Assembly: GCA_937924355.1 (NCBI GenBank)
Contig: CALDSY010000223.1
Span: 1 to 32,102 of the forward strand
Source: an uncultured Caulobacterales bacterium
Lineage (GTDB): Bacteria > Pseudomonadota > Alphaproteobacteria > Caulobacterales > Maricaulaceae
Reading direction: 5' to 3'
DNA length: 32,102 bases
Part shown: positions 1 through 7,890 of the stretch, piece after piece
Position numbering within the stretch: position 1 is the stretch's first letter
Layout of the letters: every line of letters begins with the position of its first letter
Translations under genes and position numbers: made by a program
The notes under the pieces: generated by a model
Seen by the model: only the letters and a program-made list of their open reading frames with translations
The model's database searches: none
What the model was told of the DNA's origin: nothing

Positions 1-44
1 AATATCAGCAGCGCCGTTAATCCGATTGCATATTTTATTGCCAT
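1..44 (-). CDS. Start of a gene downstream of gspN (partial)
   Basis: An ATG at 44-42 lies inside the last codons of gspN and opens a frame that stays open to the window edge. It reads MAIKYAIGLTALLI, a short lysine-containing start followed by a hydrophobic stretch, as in a signal peptide or membrane anchor. The 3-bp-offset overlap with the gspN stop resembles the other overlaps in this operon, and a purine-rich GGAG/AGGG stretch precedes the ATG. Only 14 codons are visible, so no product can be named. It may be a further secretion-linked envelope protein. It could also be a chance frame. Confidence 0.4.
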   Translation of the reverse strand, partial: MAIKYAIGLTALLI

Positions 45-742
45 TTGCCCTGCTCCGTTAGCTTATAGACGCCACCGGTTTTATGAAAGCCACTGGCGGT
101 CAGGGACGGCGCTGCGAAGCGTTCAAACGACGCGGCCACCTTGGCCGTTATATCAGCCCGGTAGCTACCCTCCAGTCCGATTATCACTTTCGCTGTTATT
201 TCTGCAGCTTGGTCTTTGCCCGAAAGATCCACGATAATGCGCCCTTCCTCATCACAACTAACCGGTCCCTCTAGGGCCGGACCTTGCCAGCGAAACGTGG
301 CGGCGTTTTGTGATAAGAAATCCGTCCAGGCTGTGCCGGTAGCATAGTCGCAGCGCTGCATGATCTTCATATCCGGGACGTCCAGTTTAAAATTACCGTT
401 GACCGCCCCAACTCGCGGATCCCGTAATGCCAGAGCTTTCATGGTGCCCTCAAGCTGGAGCGCCCGTAACCCTGACGGTCCGGCCTCAGCCCGAATCGTA
501 AGCCCGTTAGGTCCGCCCCAGACATGGACTGGATTATTTCCACTAAGCAATCGGCCGGGTGATGTTTCGACCTCCAGAACGCCTGCATCGGTGCCCGTCA
601 TATACCCTTTCCAGATCGTGCCCCCATATTGCGGGGTTTTCCCGCCAATATCCATTTTTGGGCCCACAAGAGATAAAGGTAATTGCGAGATGACCGCTCC
701 GGCCATGACGATAATGGCCGCAAAAATCCAGCGTTTGCGCAC
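35..742 (-). CDS. gspN: Type II secretion system protein N (GspN)
   Basis: Bitopic inner-membrane accessory protein of the T2SS, 235 aa. An N-terminal membrane segment (about residues 5-25) is followed by a periplasmic beta-rich domain with Gly/Trp-rich motifs such as the YGGTIWKGY stretch near residue 39, as in other GspN proteins. It is the last recognisable T2SS gene. Its GTG start shares one base with the gspM stop (TAGTG), pointing to translational coupling. The family is poorly conserved and absent from many T2SS loci, so the call rests on position as much as on sequence. The two cysteines (near residues 131 and 163) could form a periplasmic disulfide. Confidence 0.75.
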   Translation of the reverse strand: MRKRWIFAAIIVMAGAVISQLPLSLVGPKMDIGGKTPQYGGTIWKGYMTGTDAGVLEVETSPGRLLSGNNPVHVWGGPNGLTIRAEAGPSGLRALQLEGTMKALALRDPRVGAVNGNFKLDVPDMKIMQRCDYATGTAWTDFLSQNAATFRWQGPALEGPVSCDEEGRIIVDLSGKDQAAEITAKVIIGLEGSYRADITAKVAASFERFAAPSLTASGFHKTGGVYKLTEQGKWQ

Positions 743-1197
743 TAGCTCGGCCGGAATGTCAGAACGACGCTCACCTTGCCGTCCTTTTTACGCGTAAACT
801 GCGCAGAGCTGACGGTGGCGGCGTATTTGGATGTGGTATCAACAATGAATTTGTAAACCTGTTGAGACGAGCTTTCCTCAAACCAGACTTTCATGGCCCC
901 GTCGGCCTCTGGGTTCAGGCGGGTCATTTCCAGGCTATTGGCCTGTGCGGTCTGGAACAAACTATTGCGGTCCATTTTTAAGGTACCGGAACCCGTCGAC
1001 TTGCCGGATAGCAGGCCCTTATGTTTTTGAATCAGGGCTAAATCGGATTGCGCATTGACCTGCGCCCGCTCTGCCTTGGTCTTGTTTTCCATTATGGGCC
1101 GAACCAAGAGAAAAACCACAGCTAGCATTAAAACAAGTCCAAGGGCGGTTCCCACAAGCCAGCGTTCTCGAACGTCAAGATTATTCCAGTAATTCAT
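742..1197 (-). CDS. gspM: Type II secretion system protein M (GspM)
   Basis: Inner-membrane assembly-platform protein of 151 aa that partners GspL. It has a short cytoplasmic start containing RERW, one membrane segment (about residues 13-33), then a coiled stretch (KTKAERAQVNAQSDLALIQ) and a small periplasmic ferredoxin-like domain. The NxRER(W) motif before the helix is typical of GspM. The ATG overlaps the gspL stop by four bases (ATGA). Length fits the family. Confidence 0.88.
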   Translation of the reverse strand: MNYWNNLDVRERWLVGTALGLVLMLAVVFLLVRPIMENKTKAERAQVNAQSDLALIQKHKGLLSGKSTGSGTLKMDRNSLFQTAQANSLEMTRLNPEADGAMKVWFEESSSQQVYKFIVDTTSKYAATVSSAQFTRKKDGKVSVVLTFRPS

Positions 1198-2243
1198 CGA
1201 CCGCCCCCCATGGAAAATTCCACTTCGCCAATCAATTGACCTTTTTGATCCCGAACGGAGCCCGGTTTGAATACCGCGGGACCTCCGGTATAGACTTTCT
1301 CTAACTGGCTGGCCGTTTCGAAACTCGGGTAGACCATCTTAACAATCAAAGCTCCGCGACTTTCATTAAACCGCAGGGACTCTACATAGACTTTATCAAT
1401 GCCTTTCAGGCCCTCGAAAAACAGGGCATTCAAAGTGATAAAGTCGGCGCTACTATCTCCACCGGATTTAACCTGCCGCTCGATGACGCGGCGCAAATTG
1501 GGCGGGGCTTTGCGGCCTGTCGCTTCGGTATAGATACGTGACGTCTCGGCCCGCATGTCAGAGGCCTGCGCGTTAATCGCCCGAGCATCCGCCCATTGCC
1601 AGCCCAACCAGCCGAAAAATGAAAGCAGAAGCGTCGCGGCCAAGGCGGCCAGATGCCGCGTACCGAAACTGCCCCGTTTTCGCCGGGTGTAACCACCGCT
1701 GGCATAGTTGAGCACATTGCCAAATTGCATTTGCGGTACCAGCGCCAGAGGGTTGTCGCCCTCGGTTACGGCGTCTAGGGAATATCCCATGGGGCCAGGA
1801 TGTATGGACCGGTGCCAGCTCGTCAGCACATCTTTGTCCGAGCTAAATGCCTCATACTCAGCAATGATCCGGCTCGGAACAATTCCGAAAGCATCGAGGC
1901 GCTCCATGAGACCTACCATGAGGGCCGAATTTATCACGCCAATGCGCTGATCATCCCCTTGCCCCAGAACGATATGTTGTTCATCCAGCGGGGCCGCCAG
2001 TTTTTCTTCGATGGCAAACCCGGCCGCAGAAAGGCGTTCAGAAAGTTTCATTTCAGGTAATGCATGCGGGAAAACCCGGAACCAAGTGCCCGGACAAACA
2101 ACATAACACTGACCATGATCCAGACGGGCGAGCGCCTTGCGTTCATCCTCATCCGCAGCCCAGCCCTGCACGTCAGCCGAGCGGTAATAGGCCCAGGCAT
2201 CGTCCAGATCTTCCGGCAACCATATGATTAGGGGCTCGCTCAT
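1194..2243 (-). CDS. gspL: Type II secretion system protein L (GspL)
   Basis: Inner-membrane assembly-platform protein of 349 aa that links the GspE ATPase to the pseudopilus platform. The cytoplasmic actin-like domain spans roughly residues 1-190, a basic stretch (TRRKR near 186-190) precedes a membrane segment at about 198-216, and the rest is a periplasmic ferredoxin-like domain. Sequence conservation in this family is low; topology and position between gspK and gspM support the call. The start ATG abuts the gspK stop (TAAATG). The cytoplasmic domain is on the short side, and the actin-like motifs are hard to see by eye. Confidence 0.85.
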   Translation of the reverse strand: MSEPLIIWLPEDLDDAWAYYRSADVQGWAADEDERKALARLDHGQCYVVCPGTWFRVFPHALPEMKLSERLSAAGFAIEEKLAAPLDEQHIVLGQGDDQRIGVINSALMVGLMERLDAFGIVPSRIIAEYEAFSSDKDVLTSWHRSIHPGPMGYSLDAVTEGDNPLALVPQMQFGNVLNYASGGYTRRKRGSFGTRHLAALAATLLLSFFGWLGWQWADARAINAQASDMRAETSRIYTEATGRKAPPNLRRVIERQVKSGGDSSADFITLNALFFEGLKGIDKVYVESLRFNESRGALIVKMVYPSFETASQLEKVYTGGPAVFKPGSVRDQKGQLIGEVEFSMGGGR

Positions 2244-3290
2244 TTACGGTGTTTGCTCCTGTCCGGCGTCTATGTCTTCGAGTGTTGGACGTTTGCCTTC
2301 CGTCCCGTAGTGGCGATATGTCCGCGTCAAGCCATCCGAGTCAACTTTAAACTCGAGCAGGACCGAACGTTGCGCATTGCCAAATGTGGCATCCACTTCA
2401 ATCCACAAATATTCCGGTTCGTAGGTAAACAGATCGGACCGGACTCGCTCTAGCCCATCCACACCCGTCTCTCCAAGCTCGTCTTCGATATTTGTGTATC
2501 CGTCAACCGGACGGCTTTGTAAAAGCTGCACCGCCAGGTTTTCCTGATCCGCGCCGAGCAGCGCTGAGAGCAATGGGATGTGTTCGGGCTGCAAGGTATT
2601 GATATTGACCGTGCCAGACCGGTTGGCGTCACCCGCGCAAATAAACGGGTATAGTGTTTTGAAAATCTTTTCATTCATGCCGCGGACGGCTCTGAGTTCC
2701 TCAATGGAGTGAACTGGGAGGTTGGGCGTGCGGTAAGCCGGATCCAGCGCCAAATAGGTATAGTCCTCGGCGCCGTTATCGGAAATCTGTGTATCCGGGT
2801 CCTGCCAGTCCTGAATGGCGGCTGTCAGAGACTCGCTCTCATAATTGGTCATGCCCAAATTCTGCAGCAGATTGTTTAAAGCTTCGGAAAAGGCCGCGCT
2901 TTTATCTTCGCTTTCACCAGTATCCTCTTCGGAAGCGCCCAGGATGACGAGATTACTGAGCGGTAGGCATTGAGTGCCGTCCATGATAGTCAAAGCGAGA
3001 AAACCACCGTCGATTTCCAGACCTGCTTGCAATGGGCGTCGGAGCGCCAGATTTTTTTCAATTCTCGACAATGGCAGGAAGTTTTCTGTTATATAGCTTT
3101 GGGCAAAATCTTCGGCCGCTTTGAGATTCCATTCTGCCTGCGCGTGAGCTTTCATATTGCCCGACCGAATAATGGCGACCCTTACCTCCTGCGATATATT
3201 CACGGCAACGGCCGACATTAAACTCATAATGAGCAGCGTCGTTAGCAGGACGGCGCCTTTATCCTTTTTGCCTGTCTTGGACCGGGTCAT
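2244..3290 (-). CDS. gspK: Minor pseudopilin GspK
   Basis: Large minor pseudopilin of 348 aa at the tip of the T2SS pseudopilus. A basic leader ends at Gly12, and the prepilin peptidase is expected to cut before AVLLTTLLIM. As in other GspK proteins the hydrophobic helix lacks the Glu at mature position 5 found in the other pseudopilins. A large globular domain follows, with helix-hairpin-helix-like pieces such as SIEELRAVRGM and TVNINTL, which are typical of GspK. The ATG overlaps the gspJ stop by four bases. Confidence 0.92.
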   Translation of the reverse strand: MTRSKTGKKDKGAVLLTTLLIMSLMSAVAVNISQEVRVAIIRSGNMKAHAQAEWNLKAAEDFAQSYITENFLPLSRIEKNLALRRPLQAGLEIDGGFLALTIMDGTQCLPLSNLVILGASEEDTGESEDKSAAFSEALNNLLQNLGMTNYESESLTAAIQDWQDPDTQISDNGAEDYTYLALDPAYRTPNLPVHSIEELRAVRGMNEKIFKTLYPFICAGDANRSGTVNINTLQPEHIPLLSALLGADQENLAVQLLQSRPVDGYTNIEDELGETGVDGLERVRSDLFTYEPEYLWIEVDATFGNAQRSVLLEFKVDSDGLTRTYRHYGTEGKRPTLEDIDAGQEQTP

Positions 3291-3892
3291 GTAGGATCCA
3301 ACTCAAACTTTTGTTCCATCTCCAGTCCGCCCGCAAAAGTTATGGTCATGACAAAGAGATCATAAGGAATTTCCGTTTGATCAAATGGGACGAACATTTG
3401 GCTAAATGTCAGGCGTTCCTGCTCGAAGCTCACCGAGATGTTTTCAATATTCTCTAGCAATACGCGTTCGCGCAAGGGCGACAAAGGCGCCGGATTGTCG
3501 ACGCCAAAACTCCGGCGAATGAGCTTCTCATCCTCAAACACATAGGCCACGCGCTGCACAGCGCCGCGCTTTTCGAGACCGCCTGGATTTTCCCGGCCGC
3601 CTCGGGTGAACGTCAGCAATGTGTCCACGCCGCCTGAAATCAGATAAGGATCCTGGGTCCCGTAAGGGTCGCGCCCGGGACGCAGAATAATATTGTCTAT
3701 ATCCGAGCGCATTAAAGCTCGGGCCGTCTCCAATTCAGTAATCTCGGCGACGGCCTCATCGATTTGCGACTTGGTTTTAAGCGCCGCAACCATCGCCGTT
3801 GTTGCCCCCGCCGTAAGGAGTGAAAATATAAACAACGCGACCAGCATTTCGACCAGCGTAAAGCCGTTATCTTTTCTAGATCGATGGATCAT
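3287..3892 (-). CDS. gspJ: Minor pseudopilin GspJ
   Basis: Minor pseudopilin of 201 aa that forms the tip complex with GspI and GspK. The type III leader MIHRSRKDNG is followed by FTLVEMLVALFIFSLL with the conserved Glu at mature position 5. The rest is a soluble beta-rich domain. Length matches GspJ. The ATG overlaps the gspI stop in the operon's usual four-base way. Confidence 0.92.
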   Translation of the reverse strand: MIHRSRKDNGFTLVEMLVALFIFSLLTAGATTAMVAALKTKSQIDEAVAEITELETARALMRSDIDNIILRPGRDPYGTQDPYLISGGVDTLLTFTRGGRENPGGLEKRGAVQRVAYVFEDEKLIRRSFGVDNPAPLSPLRERVLLENIENISVSFEQERLTFSQMFVPFDQTEIPYDLFVMTITFAGGLEMEQKFELDPT

Positions 3893-4251
3893 GTCTCACC
3901 GCCTTTGCGGTACGCCGTTCGTTCTATTAGAACGCCGTCCTTGCCCGCATGGCGAACCCGGACTGTGATCCTAAAAAAGTTTTCCATCTCTGTGGAGGTG
4001 ATGTCACGGCTCCACTCAAATTCTCGGCCAAGACTGGTTTCCTGGCCTTGCGAGCTACCGATTTCCAATCTTTGTTCGCGTCGGGCTTCAACGATGACAT
4101 TATCCGCCACCACGCCGGCGACAAACCGGTCCTCCAGAATATTGACGGTCCGGACACTTTGCGTATTCATATTGATCAGGCCGATAATGCCGACACTGAA
4201 GATCATCAGTGCGGCGATGACCTCTATGAGAGTGAAACCGGAATCCTTCAC
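3889..4251 (-). CDS. gspI: Minor pseudopilin GspI
   Basis: Small minor pseudopilin of 120 aa. The very short leader MKDSG precedes FTLIEVIAALMIFSVG, with Glu5 in the mature protein. GspI starts pseudopilus tip assembly with GspJ and GspK. The ADNVIVEARRE segment after the helix resembles the A-N-x-x-E/A region conserved in GspI. The start overlaps the gspH stop. Confidence 0.92.
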   Translation of the reverse strand: MKDSGFTLIEVIAALMIFSVGIIGLINMNTQSVRTVNILEDRFVAGVVADNVIVEARREQRLEIGSSQGQETSLGREFEWSRDITSTEMENFFRITVRVRHAGKDGVLIERTAYRKGGET

Positions 4252-4715
4252 TGGTCTTCCTCCAGCGAGATACGACCATCGCCTTGGCTCGAGAAGATCA
4301 TGGTGAAATCACCCTCTTCGAGCCAAAGAGAAAACGGCGTGGAGAGACCAATAGGTTCGAAAATCACCAACGGGACATGTTCTTCCGGGATATCGATTTC
4401 AACATCATCCTTGTAGAAGGAAACCGTCATGTCCTCGGGCCATTCGGTTTCGGTCTTTACCGCCCAAGCGCCGTCCGCAAATTCATAAAAATAAAAGGCG
4501 TCTTCGCTAAGGCCGAACGCCTGCGGCTGACCTTTTACAATACTGTCTTCGGAGGCTTGAATGAGCGCGCGGTGCATATCCTGCCCTCTTGTTTTACCTG
4601 GCGCCTGACCTCGGGGAGCCGAAAGCAAAACAACACCGGTCATCAACGAAATGATCAGCAAGACCGCCATCATTTCGATGAGTGAAAACCCGAGTTCTTT
4701 TTGTCGGGTCGTCAT
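4248..4715 (-). CDS. gspH: Minor pseudopilin GspH
   Basis: Minor pseudopilin of 155 aa with leader MTTRQKELG and mature FSLIEMMAVLLIISLMTG, including Glu5. GspH connects the tip complex to the GspG shaft. The soluble part holds the beta-rich domain with a conserved-looking VIFEPIGLSTPF stretch near the C-terminus, similar to the FxPxGxSTPF motif of GspH. It starts five bases after the gspG stop. Confidence 0.92.
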   Translation of the reverse strand: MTTRQKELGFSLIEMMAVLLIISLMTGVVLLSAPRGQAPGKTRGQDMHRALIQASEDSIVKGQPQAFGLSEDAFYFYEFADGAWAVKTETEWPEDMTVSFYKDDVEIDIPEEHVPLVIFEPIGLSTPFSLWLEEGDFTMIFSSQGDGRISLEEDQ

Positions 4716-4720
4716 GAAAT

Positions 4721-5161
4721 CTATTCGGTATCAGCGTCCCAGAAGCTGATATCAGTATCCTCTTCTTCGCCGCCGGGTTCACCGTCTCGACCATAGGTCA
4801 AAAGTTCAAACGGGTTTTCCTCGCCCGGATAAATATAGACATATGGATTGCCCCAAGGATCAGCCGGGAGTTTTGTCAGATAGGGGCCATTGTAGCGGGA
4901 TCCCGCGTCAACGGCATCGGGCAGTTCTACCAAAGCCTGCAAGCCAAATTCTTCGGGCGGATAATCAAACATATCGGTTTTATAAAGTTCTAGCGCCTGC
5001 CGGATTGTCGACAGGTCAGACTGAACCCGGGTTTTAACACCGCGGTCTGTGACGCCGCCCAGAGCCAGAACGGCCGCGCCCATCAAAAGGCCGATAATCA
5101 CAAGAACCGCCATCATTTCAACCAGGGTAAACCCGTCGTCGTTTTTGCGTTCATTGTCCAT
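4721..5161 (-). CDS. gspG: Major pseudopilin GspG
   Basis: Main shaft subunit of the pseudopilus, 146 aa. Leader MDNERKNDDG precedes FTLVEMMAVLVIIGLL with Glu5. Family landmarks follow: the D-x-x-TIRQALELYKTDMFDYP region, the LPADPWGNPYVY loop and a GRDGEPGGEEEDTDI tail, which corresponds to the calcium-binding C-terminal loop of GspG. The tail is longer and more acidic than usual (FWDADTE after the DI). It sits in the canonical position between gspF and gspH. Confidence 0.96.
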   Translation of the reverse strand: MDNERKNDDGFTLVEMMAVLVIIGLLMGAAVLALGGVTDRGVKTRVQSDLSTIRQALELYKTDMFDYPPEEFGLQALVELPDAVDAGSRYNGPYLTKLPADPWGNPYVYIYPGEENPFELLTYGRDGEPGGEEEDTDISFWDADTE

Positions 5162-5175
5162 TCGTTGTCTCCATA

Positions 5176-6375
5176 CTAAATAGATACCATCTGCAACATT
5201 GGCATATACATGGCAAATATAACAATCAGTACCACAAAGCTCAGCAAAATAATAATCATCGGATTAAGGATGTTCAGGAACACGGTGGTGAATCGATTGA
5301 AGTCACCTTCTAGATACTCAGCGGATTTGGTGAACATCTTGCCGATATCGCCGCTGGCCTCCCCGCCTGACACCATTTGAATAACCAAAGGCGGAAACGT
5401 CCCGCTTTGTTTGAGACTTGTGCTAATCGGCGAGCCCTCACGCACCTTCACAGCCGCCTCGGTAACGGCCTTGCGCATGGTCGAATTGCGCAAAGTATGG
5501 AGCGATGTTTCCATAGAAGACAAAGCCGGCGTTCCGCTATCGAGGAGCCCAGCCATGGTGCGAGCAAAGCGGGCCGCATTAATGCTGCGCACCAGATTCC
5601 CAATGAGAGGCAAGCGCAATAAAAAGGCGCTCCAGCGTAAATTCATTTCTTCATTCTTTAAAAGGCGTCCAATTCCATAAATGACGGCGCCAATACCAAT
5701 GGCCAGAAAGATACCATAGGATTTGATGAACTCGGATGTGCCGATCACAAATCTTGTCAGGGGCGGGAGCTCCTGATCCATGGTCTGGAACTGATCCACC
5801 AATGTGGGCACCAGAAACACCATGAGCAGGATAATCACAATCACGGCCACGATTGACAAAATTATCGGATAGGCCACGGCGCCAATGATTTTATTTCTAA
5901 CTTCTTGGGATGCTTCAAGATCGATAGATAACCGTTCTAGGACGGCACCTAATTGTCCCGACGCTTCGCCGGACCCGACCATAGCAGAATAAAGATCGGT
6001 GAACGTTCGAGGGTGAGCGGCCATGGCATCGGAAAGCCGGCTGCCTTCCATAACCCGGGAACGGACATCCATCAGAATGCTGCGCATAGGCGATTTTTCA
6101 AAATTCAAGGCAACCACCTTCAGCGCCTCTTCCACCGGGGTAGCGGCATCAATCAGAATGGCCAGCTGCCGGGTGGCCTGGGTCAAATCCCTGTGTGAGA
6201 CCTTGCGACCAAATGTGGTTTCCTTGGCTTGCTTGTTTTTGACTTGTTTGAGATCGACAGGCGTCAGATCACGGGATCGCAAAATGTCTCGGGCTTCACG
6301 AGCGGTTGACGCGGCAACAGACCCGGTTAGGCGGTTTCCAGTACGATCAAATGCGGAATAGTCGAAAGTCTCCAC
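5176..6375 (-). CDS. gspF: T2SS inner-membrane platform protein GspF
   Basis: Polytopic core of the T2SS assembly platform, 399 aa, a normal length. Two T2SSF domains (about residues 70-195 and 272-395) are separated by membrane segments near 170-192 and 218-236, with a third at the C-terminus (IIILLSFVVLIVIFAMYMPML). The SGEASGQLG and SGGEASGDIG motifs of the two repeats are clear. Translation probably begins at GTG, about nine bases after AGGGG and just behind the gspE stop; there is no in-frame ATG nearby. Confidence 0.95.
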   Translation of the reverse strand: METFDYSAFDRTGNRLTGSVAASTAREARDILRSRDLTPVDLKQVKNKQAKETTFGRKVSHRDLTQATRQLAILIDAATPVEEALKVVALNFEKSPMRSILMDVRSRVMEGSRLSDAMAAHPRTFTDLYSAMVGSGEASGQLGAVLERLSIDLEASQEVRNKIIGAVAYPIILSIVAVIVIILLMVFLVPTLVDQFQTMDQELPPLTRFVIGTSEFIKSYGIFLAIGIGAVIYGIGRLLKNEEMNLRWSAFLLRLPLIGNLVRSINAARFARTMAGLLDSGTPALSSMETSLHTLRNSTMRKAVTEAAVKVREGSPISTSLKQSGTFPPLVIQMVSGGEASGDIGKMFTKSAEYLEGDFNRFTTVFLNILNPMIIILLSFVVLIVIFAMYMPMLQMVSI

Positions 6376-6384
6376 ACCACGCCC

Positions 6385-7890
6385 CTAGATTTCGATATCG
6401 GCGTCGGTCTTGGCACGGCAAACCCGCAAGACCTCTTCAGCGGATGTCAAACCGGACAGCACATGACCAAGCCCGCTTTGGAGTAGATTTTTGCGGCGCT
6501 GAAAGGCGTGGTTCGCCATATCGACTTCACGGCTGCCGTCATGGATCATGCCGCGCAGCGTATCGTCCATAACCACGGTTTCGTAGAGCCCCAGACGACC
6601 AACATAGCCGATCTGATGACATTGAGCACAGCCAACAGCTTTGAAGAAACGTAAATCTTTTTGCGGCTTTAGCCCCAAATCCATGACTTCCCGATCTACA
6701 GGCTCATAAGCGACTTTGCAATGCGGACATAGACGTCTTACCAGACGCTGCGCCACAATTGCTGTAACAGTGGAGGCCAGAAGAAACGGTTCGATGCCCA
6801 TATCGCGAAGGCGCGTAATGGCGGCCACGGCAGAATTGGTGTGGACCGTTGATAAAACCAAGTGGCCGGTCAAAGAGGCCTGCACAGCAATTTCCGCCGT
6901 TTCCGGGTCTCTGATTTCGCCGACCATAACCACATCCGGGTCTTGCCGCAATATGGCCCGCAGACCCGCCGCGAAACTCATCCCGACCTGGTTATTGACC
7001 TGTGTTTGTCCGATGCCGTCCAGAGCATATTCCACCGGGTCTTCAACTGTGAGGATATTGCGGCTGCCATCATTGAGCTGAGTCAGCGACGCGTAAAGCG
7101 ACGTCGTTTTACCCGATCCCGTGGGTCCCGTAACAAGGATAATGCCATTGGGCCTTTTGAGGGCCTTGGTGAAGGCTTCTAATTCCGTGTCGTCCATACC
7201 CAAATCGGACAGGTTCATCAGTGAACTGGTTTTCTCCAGAAGTCGCATCACCAAACGTTCGCCGTATTGGGACGGCAAGGTCGAGACGCGAACATCCACG
7301 GCCCGTTGTCCTAGATTCAGTGAAAAACGGCCGTCTTGCGGGATACGTTTTTTGGCAATGTCCAAACGCGCCATAACCTTGACCCGGCTAACCAGAACAG
7401 AGGCCAGACGCGGCGACAATGACAATGTATCGCGCAGAGCACCGTCAATCCGGAAACGGACGGCAAGACGGTTTTCATAAGGTTCAATATGGATATCCGA
7501 GGCTCGGGTCTTGATGGCTTCTTGCAGGATACCATTGATCAGTTTGATGACCGGCGCATCGTCATCACTGTCGAGCAAATCAGACGTGCGCGGGAGATTA
7601 TCTGCCAAAGAGTTCAGATCTGTGCCGTTCCCTAGAGCGGTTTCCGCCGTTTCAGTTAAATCCCCTTGCGCATAGATCCGAGCCATCAGACCTTCAAATT
7701 CAGCGGCGTCCATTGGTTCGCGCTGTACAGGCTGCCCGACCACACGGCGGGCCTCGAGAATAGCATCCAGCGGCGCATCTTTGAGCGTTGCTAGAACTGC
7801 CTTTCCGTCCTGCTCCAGCGCGATCACGCCGTATCGACGCGCGAAACTATAGGAGAGACGCGGAACGGTTATTGGATCGGCTTCGCTCAT
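6385..7890 (-). CDS. gspE: T2SS ATPase GspE
   Basis: Hexameric cytoplasmic ATPase that powers pseudopilus assembly, 501 aa. It shows the N-terminal GspE domain, Walker A GPTGSGKT (255-262), the Asp-box and Walker B region VVMVGEIRD (about 320-328), the His box TGHLVLSTVHTN (about 341-352) and a zinc-binding tetracysteine module (C388, C391, C421, C424). All of these features separate GspE from the Tad-type ATPase found elsewhere in this window. The ATG overlaps the gspD stop by four bases. Confidence 0.97.
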   Translation of the reverse strand: MSEADPITVPRLSYSFARRYGVIALEQDGKAVLATLKDAPLDAILEARRVVGQPVQREPMDAAEFEGLMARIYAQGDLTETAETALGNGTDLNSLADNLPRTSDLLDSDDDAPVIKLINGILQEAIKTRASDIHIEPYENRLAVRFRIDGALRDTLSLSPRLASVLVSRVKVMARLDIAKKRIPQDGRFSLNLGQRAVDVRVSTLPSQYGERLVMRLLEKTSSLMNLSDLGMDDTELEAFTKALKRPNGIILVTGPTGSGKTTSLYASLTQLNDGSRNILTVEDPVEYALDGIGQTQVNNQVGMSFAAGLRAILRQDPDVVMVGEIRDPETAEIAVQASLTGHLVLSTVHTNSAVAAITRLRDMGIEPFLLASTVTAIVAQRLVRRLCPHCKVAYEPVDREVMDLGLKPQKDLRFFKAVGCAQCHQIGYVGRLGLYETVVMDDTLRGMIHDGSREVDMANHAFQRRKNLLQSGLGHVLSGLTSAEEVLRVCRAKTDADIEI

